Part shown: positions 44,470 through 49,144 of the stretch, one piece after another
How the letters are laid out: each line of letters begins with the position of its first letter
Position numbering within the stretch: position 1 is the stretch's first letter
NCBI RefSeq assembly: GCF_934747485.1
Contig: NZ_CAKVGN010000014.1
Span: forward strand, 1 to 49,144
Reading direction: 5' to 3'
DNA from: an uncultured Brachyspira sp.
GTDB taxonomy: Bacteria > Spirochaetota > Brachyspiria > Brachyspirales > Brachyspiraceae
DNA length: 49,144 bases
The notes under the pieces: generated by a model
Told to the model about the DNA's origin: nothing
Database searches by the model: none
What the model saw: only the letters and a program-made list of their open reading frames with translations
Made by a program: the position numbers and the translations under genes

Positions 44470-45547
44470 TTTTCTCTCCGTAATTATTATTCATCATATC
44501 AATAAACTTATCAAATAAATACTTGCTGTCCTCTGGTCCGGGGTTAGATTCTGGGTGATATTGAACAGAAAATACCGGAAATTTTTTATGTTTTAACCCT
44601 TCGCAGCTTTCATCATTTAGAGATATATGAGTTAAAATTAAGTCTGTATTTACTAAACTCTCTTTTTCAACAGCATAACTATGATTTTGACTTGTGATGC
44701 TTACTTTGTTAGTTTCCAAATCTTTAACAGGGTGATTGCCTCCTCTGTGTCCGAACTTTAATTTAATAGTGTTAGCACCGCATGCCAAGCTTATAAGCTG
44801 ATGCCCTAAGCATATTCCAAATATTGGCACTTTTCCTATAAGCTCTTTTATTGTTTTTATAGACTCTTTTACATCTTTTGGGTCACCCGGTCCGTTTGAA
44901 AGCATTACTCCGTCTGGATTTAAGGCCATTATGGTTTTAGAATCTGTATCATAAGGTACTACTATTAAATCGCAATCTCTTTTGCTTAACTCTCTTATTA
45001 TTCCAAGCTTTGCACCAAAATCTATTAACACAACTTTTTTTCCTCTATTTGGTATAGGGAAAGCATTTTTTGTAGAAACTCTTTTTACATGGTCATTCAT
45101 ATATGGTGTTTCTTTTAACATTTCTACTATATCATCTTTATTTTCTATAGTATCGCTCATTATAGCTTTTAATGTTCCTACTTCTCTAATCTTTTTCGTT
45201 ATCGCTCTGGTATCAATATTTTCTATGGCAGGAATATTTTTTAGTTTCAAAAACTCATCTATATTTTCTGCATTCCTAAAATTATTAGGGCTTTTACAAG
45301 CCTCTTTTACTATAAGACCAAATATTGCAGGATTAAGACTTTCAAAATCATCTCTGTTTATGCCGTAATTTCCTATTAAAGGATAAGTCATAACAGTTAT
45401 TTGCCCGCAGTATGATAAATCAGATAACACTTCCTGATAACCTGTCATAGATGTATTAAAAACTAATTCACCTATCTTAAAATTATCAGCACCAAAACCA
45501 ATGCCTTCATAATAACTTCCGTCTTCAAGTATTAAATAACGTTTCAA
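44462..45547 (-). CDS. carA: carbamoyl-phosphate synthase small subunit
   Basis: CarA is the glutaminase that supplies ammonia to CarB. The 361-residue product has the CPSase small domain (about 1-150) and a class I amidotransferase domain with the nucleophile Cys in FGICLGHQL (near residue 243) and HPE near 330. The start is TTG at 45547, supported by GGAAGGTG upstream and by family alignment (MKRYLILEDGS). The leader contains a strong terminator-like hairpin. Confidence 0.97.
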   Translation of the reverse strand: MKRYLILEDGSYYEGIGFGADNFKIGELVFNTSMTGYQEVLSDLSYCGQITVMTYPLIGNYGINRDDFESLNPAIFGLIVKEACKSPNNFRNAENIDEFLKLKNIPAIENIDTRAITKKIREVGTLKAIMSDTIENKDDIVEMLKETPYMNDHVKRVSTKNAFPIPNRGKKVVLIDFGAKLGIIRELSKRDCDLIVVPYDTDSKTIMALNPDGVMLSNGPGDPKDVKESIKTIKELIGKVPIFGICLGHQLISLACGANTIKLKFGHRGGNHPVKDLETNKVSITSQNHSYAVEKESLVNTDLILTHISLNDESCEGLKHKKFPVFSVQYHPESNPGPEDSKYLFDKFIDMMNNNYGEKNA

Positions 45548-45596
45548 ATTTGCACCTTCCTATATTCTAAATTTTTTTTAGGTTTTTAGTTAAAAT

Positions 45597-45641
45597 AAAA
45601 AAAAGATTGGAAATCAACTGAAAGTCAATCTCCAATCTTTT
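45597..45641 (-). terminator. carAB leader attenuator or terminator
   Basis: On the minus strand GATTGGA and TCCAATC enclose further pairing GATTGACT/AGTTGATT (with G-T pairs) around a 3-base loop, then eight T residues at 45604-45597. The TTG start of carA is 50 bases further. With a promoter between the upstream gene and this hairpin, attenuation of carAB is likely; it may instead end the upstream gene. Confidence 0.75.
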
Positions 45642-45736
45642 TCTAAGATTATTATAAAACTGCCTAACTCGCAGAATTTTTTTTGTTTGAAAATGTTTAA
45701 AAATCATAACTTTATTTTGTTTTTTTATTTTAAATA

Positions 45737-45764
45737 ACTATAACATATATAATTAATATTACAA
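45737..45764 (-). promoter_or_regulatory. candidate carAB promoter
   Basis: On the minus strand TTGTAA (45764-45759) and TATAGT (45742-45737) are 16 bases apart. A second -10-like TATAAT lies nearer the hairpin (about 45655). Either gives a leader that contains the hairpin. Confidence 0.45.
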
Positions 45765-45811
45765 TCATTTTTTATAAAAAGCAAAATAAAAGTTTATATG
45801 CTTATTTTTAA

Positions 45812-46582
45812 CTATTTTGTGCTAGGTCCAAATTTAAATCCTACTTGCAAACCTATATCAAAACTAGAATAAGTAACATCTTCAACTGCCAAGTAATTAC
45901 CAAACTGAGGATAATTATTAATAAAATTATTGTTTATAGAATATACTGTAGGCTCTAAACCAAAATCATATCCTAAATATAAACCAACATTAATAGCTAA
46001 ATTTTGAGCAAAGAATATAGAATAATCAAAAGTTAATTTTATATAAGGTATAACTTTAGTAATAAAATTACTAGAAATATAATTATAATCAATTTTTGTA
46101 CTGCCTTTAGCACTTCCTATTTTATAATAATATTTACCACCTAAAGGCACTTTAACTCCAGCACCAATTCCTATAGCAAAATTATAAATATTAAACTTTG
46201 GAAGTATTCCAACTTGAAGGCTTTCAAAAGTATAAGTATCAGAAATATTTTTATCAAGTTTGCTTATATAAGAATAACTATCATGACTATAACCCAATTC
46301 TCCAAGCACACTTACCCCCATATTAGTATTAATGGCAAACATATATCCAAGCTGAACAGAAACACCAGCATCTAGGCCAATACCATTATTTTTACCAATA
46401 GCATTTCTAACTTCACCATTATGAAGATTATTATAATACTCACCCCAATCAGTTAAATCATAATCATAAACACCAAAACTCATACCAACAGGCACATTTA
46501 AAATAAACTCAAAGCCACTAGCAGCAAAACTTGTAGCTGTTATAAAAATAAAAACAAAAATAGAAAATATAATTTTTTTCAT
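45812..46582 (-). CDS. predicted outer-membrane beta-barrel protein
   Basis: Not assigned to a named family. The 256-residue product has a signal peptide (MKKIIFSIFVFIFITATSFA, cleavage after residue 20 or so) and alternating strand-like sequence with many Gly, Tyr and Phe, as in small porin-like or Vsp-type surface proteins. The ATG at 46582 is chosen because GGCGGTG lies seven bases before it; a TTG at 46597 in frame has none. It is a single gene between ggt-like and carA. Confidence 0.75.
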   Translation of the reverse strand: MKKIIFSIFVFIFITATSFAASGFEFILNVPVGMSFGVYDYDLTDWGEYYNNLHNGEVRNAIGKNNGIGLDAGVSVQLGYMFAINTNMGVSVLGELGYSHDSYSYISKLDKNISDTYTFESLQVGILPKFNIYNFAIGIGAGVKVPLGGKYYYKIGSAKGSTKIDYNYISSNFITKVIPYIKLTFDYSIFFAQNLAINVGLYLGYDFGLEPTVYSINNNFINNYPQFGNYLAVEDVTYSSFDIGLQVGFKFGPSTK

Positions 46583-46695
46583 AAATTGCACCGCCAATTT
46601 TTATAATATCTTATATATAATATTATAGCTTTTTCATAATTTTTTTCCATAATTTTATATATTTTTATTTATAAATATAAAAAAATAAATATTTT

Positions 46696-48306
46696 CTAAT
46701 ATCCAATAATAGCAGAATCAGTTCTATAGTCGCACCCGCCATATAATACATTATTCTCATTTCTAAACACTATCTGCCCTCTTCCAAAATAACCAAAATT
46801 ATTCAACTTATCTTTTTTTATTATATTATGCCCCTTACTCTGAAGCTCTGATGCTAAATTATTATCAAAATTATGTTCTAACTCTATATTTTTTTCACCC
46901 ACCCATTGCCATCTTGGCTTATCTAATGCACTTTGCGGATTGAGATTATCGTCTATCATATTTCTTAAAACCTGCAAATGACCCTGAGGCTGCATAAAAG
47001 CTCCCATTACTCCAAATGCACCAATAGGTTTATTGTCTTTACATAAAAAACCAGGTATTATAGTGTGATACGGTTTTTTTCTTGGTGCTATAAAATTGGC
47101 TGATGATTTATATAATGAAAAATTAGCTCCTCTATTATGCAAGGCAATCCCTGTCTCTGGTATAACTATTCCGGAACCAAAGCCCATATAATTACTCTCT
47201 ATAAAAGAAACAATATTTCCATAAGAATCAGCAGCTGCTAAATAAACCGTATCTCCGCTATTAAATATATAATTTGAAGGTTCTAATGCCTTATTTTTAG
47301 TTATAAGTTTTGCTCTTTCTTTGGCGTAGTCTTTTGAAAGCATCTCCTCAACTCTTACTTTCATGTGCTTTTCATCTGCTATATATTTTTTGGTGTCTGT
47401 AAATGCAAGTTTTAATGCTTCTATATCATAATGCGTATTTAACTCATCAAAATTACTGAGTATATTTAATGCCATTAGCACTGTTATTCCATGTCCATTT
47501 GGAGGTATCTCATAAACATCATAGCCCCTATAGTTTGTAGTTATAGGCTCTACCCAAGTCGGATAATAATCATTTAAATCTTCTTTAGATAAATAGCCTC
47601 CATATTTTTTCATAAAGCTATCTATCTTCTCAGCAATCTCTCCCCTATAAAAACTCTCTGCATAAGTATTTCCTATTTCAAATAAAGTTTTCGCATGATG
47701 CGGAAGTTTTACAATGCTGCCAAGTTCTGGAGCTTTGCCGTTAAAACTAAAAGTATCAAACCAGTATTTAAACTCTTCTCTCTTGTTATTATCAGAAACT
47801 TTCAAATAATTGTTAAAAGCAATATTCCAATCGAAAGCTACTTGCGGCTGTAATGCATATCCTTCTTCTGCATATCTAATAGCAGGCTCCAAAACTTCTA
47901 ACAGTTTTAACTTACCGAATTTTTTACTTAAAGCAGCCCATGTAGCAGGAATACCTCCAACAGTGATAGGTATAAGTCCATAATGAGGAACACTATCCAA
48001 ATTAAGCGACAATATTTTATCAACATCTAAATTCTTTGGCGAAAAACCGCTTCCATTTATAGCATGCAATTTATTATCAAAATAAACTATAGCAAAAGCA
48101 TCTCCTCCAAGACCGTTTGAAGTAGGCTCTACCACAGTTAAAGCAGCAGCAGTTGCAATGGCACTATCTATTGCATTTCCGCCTTTTTTTAATATCTCTA
48201 TACCAGCCTCTGTTGCTAATACATTACTGCTTGCAACCATACCCTTACTTCCAAATACAACATTTCGAGCAGAATTATATTCATTATTATAAAAATTAAA
48301 TCTCAT
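46696..48306 (-). CDS. gamma-glutamyltransferase-family Ntn hydrolase
   Basis: The 536-residue product belongs to the self-cleaving gamma-glutamyltransferase family. GGNAIDSAIATAAALTVVEP (about 42-61) and SNGLGGDAF near 63-71 are signatures, and T353 in GDTVYLAAAD is the predicted nucleophile freed by autocleavage. There is no signal peptide, so it is cytosolic, unlike periplasmic Ggt; the YwrD or oxamate amidohydrolase (HpxW) branch is a better fit. Substrate is therefore open. AAGG precedes the ATG. Confidence 0.9.
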   Translation of the reverse strand: MRFNFYNNEYNSARNVVFGSKGMVASSNVLATEAGIEILKKGGNAIDSAIATAAALTVVEPTSNGLGGDAFAIVYFDNKLHAINGSGFSPKNLDVDKILSLNLDSVPHYGLIPITVGGIPATWAALSKKFGKLKLLEVLEPAIRYAEEGYALQPQVAFDWNIAFNNYLKVSDNNKREEFKYWFDTFSFNGKAPELGSIVKLPHHAKTLFEIGNTYAESFYRGEIAEKIDSFMKKYGGYLSKEDLNDYYPTWVEPITTNYRGYDVYEIPPNGHGITVLMALNILSNFDELNTHYDIEALKLAFTDTKKYIADEKHMKVRVEEMLSKDYAKERAKLITKNKALEPSNYIFNSGDTVYLAAADSYGNIVSFIESNYMGFGSGIVIPETGIALHNRGANFSLYKSSANFIAPRKKPYHTIIPGFLCKDNKPIGAFGVMGAFMQPQGHLQVLRNMIDDNLNPQSALDKPRWQWVGEKNIELEHNFDNNLASELQSKGHNIIKKDKLNNFGYFGRGQIVFRNENNVLYGGCDYRTDSAIIGY

Positions 48307-48562
48307 TAGAAATACCTTAAAATATTTATTATTAAATTATACATCATAAAAAAAATATCACCATTTAATTATAAAAAATTTATTTAATACTATAGTTAAA
48401 AAATACCTCACTGCTCCCGCCCTTTATTCTTTTTTGTAAAACTTAAAAAATATAAATTTATTTTTCTTATACTGCCTAATCAGAAATTCTAACCCCCACC
48501 CTAAATTTTGTAAGATTTACAATCTCCCAACCGCACGCTAAACTAAATAAAAATATATAAAT

Positions 48563-48578
48563 TAGACTTGTTTCAAAA
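48563..48578 (+). repeat. left terminal inverted repeat
   Basis: TAGACTTGTTTCAAAA is the exact reverse complement of 48809-48824. The two enclose about 230 bases, the size of a miniature element. Confidence 0.7.
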
Positions 48579-48630
48579 CTAAATTAATAAATAATTACAC
48601 TGTTTATTTTTTAGTATTTTATCTTTATAA

Positions 48631-48712
48631 TTGGGGCTTTGCCCCAAACCCCACTTCTTTTGCGACCGTAGGAAGTGCCTTCGGTATTGGCACAAAGAAG
48701 CAAAAAGACTGC
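48631..48712 (-). repeat. A-type dispersed structured repeat, copy 3
   Basis: Read on the minus strand it matches 26841-26950 from TGCAGT through the GGGGCAAAGCCCC end hairpin. The stem here is CTTCTTT/AAAGAAG, where copy 2 has GTTCTTT/AAAGAAC, a compensatory base-pair change. Confidence 0.8.
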
Positions 48713-48808
48713 AATTATATACATTAAAATTTATTATTATACAACATGTAAAACATTGTCTTGTAAGTAAAATTATTTTTATTTTTTTCAACTAATTTTG
48801 TCAAGTAC

Positions 48809-48824
48809 TTTTGAAACAAGTCTA
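48809..48824 (-). repeat. right terminal inverted repeat
   Basis: TTTTGAAACAAGTCTA, the inverse of 48563-48578. A near copy (19 of 21 bases over 48808-48828) lies at 27166-27186 by the RM island. Confidence 0.7.
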
Positions 48825-49144
48825 TTGATTACAAATACAATTTAAACTTATATTGATAGTTTATTTAACGTGCGGTAAAATAGGCTTATATACTAATCAA
48901 CGCTTGGGCGGGTATGCTTTTTTAGTTTGGCATTATAAAATATAAAAGCAATAATTTTAAATAATACAGAAAGCTAATAAGGGCGGGGTATTAAAATATA
49001 GTTAAAAATTATTATACTGCCTATTTTAAAATATTTACAGCCAAACACTAAACAGATTTTTTTATGCTGTGCACAGGAGCCAGACATATTGCAGTTAGGA
49101 ATTCCTTAATTTCTTAAAGTATAGCATAGGTGTATCATAATTTA

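Larger units (their letters stand above)
48307..49144. other. 838-base intergenic mosaic of repeats
   Basis: No convincing gene is seen. It holds an inverted-repeat-bounded element (48563-48824) with an A-type repeat inside, several GGGCGGG/CCCGCCC tracts in both orientations (near 48416 and 48985), ACTGCC(TA) boxes, and short palindromes CTGTGCACAG (49067-49076) and AGGAATTCCT (49097-49106). Short open frames lack ribosome sites. Confidence 0.6.

Noticed and set aside
48579..48791. 70-codon frame on the minus strand
   Set aside because: It lies inside the inverted-repeat element and the A-type repeat, with no ribosome site or known protein features.

Overview
The window is low-GC (roughly a quarter G+C by eye), anaerobe-like DNA with a periplasmic-flagellum gene cluster, rubrerythrin, spirochaete-type lipoproteins and many TTGACA/TATAAT-type promoters. 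Gene content and the dispersed intergenic repeats point to a spirochaete of the genus Brachyspira. This is an inference from content; no database was searched.

Layout. 1-3450: rubrerythrin, then a TPP riboswitch plus terminator controlling a Gate-domain membrane protein, followed by thiM. 3552-7207: three envelope genes (lipoprotein, predicted outer-membrane barrel, OmpA-like lipoprotein). 7568-15638: an eight-gene acid-sugar operon (DeoR regulator, Fe-alcohol dehydrogenase, DapA-family aldolase, TRAP DctQ and DctM, cytosolic BNR sialidase-like protein, DUF1537 kinase, PdxA2-like dehydrogenase), closed by a two-way terminator shared with clpB. 15709-21715: clpB, aldo/keto reductase, NAD(P)H oxidoreductase, a MarR-type gene without an ATG/GTG/TTG start, and a B3-like metallo-beta-lactamase-fold protein. 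22019-26727: RNase J, SppA, a small membrane protein and an LptF/LptG permease, in one direction. 26728-29379: a Type II restriction-modification island framed by repeats. 29380-38129 (minus strand): a TPR/NHL/VWA-like secreted protein, tRNA-Thr, and the flagellar operon fliF-fliG-fliH-fliI-fliJ-lytic transglycosylase. 38346-40661 (minus): cutC-azlC-azlD-cinA. Then a small HEXXH/two-CxxC protein, carAB behind a probable attenuator, an outer-membrane protein and a gamma-glutamyltransferase-family enzyme. The last 840 bases are repeat-derived intergenic DNA.

How the genes work together. The acid-sugar operon carries uptake, regulation and at least four enzymes. The DUF1537 kinase plus PdxA2 pair is known to turn four-carbon acid sugars into triose phosphate; adding an aldolase, an alcohol dehydrogenase and a BNR protein without signal peptide suggests a longer pathway I cannot name. 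The flagellar genes encode the MS ring, switch, export ATPase and its partners, plus a muramidase for passing the wall. The thiamine genes look like salvage: regulated import and thiazole phosphorylation.

The items most worth a second look are the riboswitch-controlled Gate protein, the acid-sugar operon, the restriction-modification island with its apparently leaderless start, the MarR gene starting at ATT, the sigma-54-like site before clpB, the carAB leader terminator, and the structured intergenic repeats, one of which shows a compensatory base-pair change.
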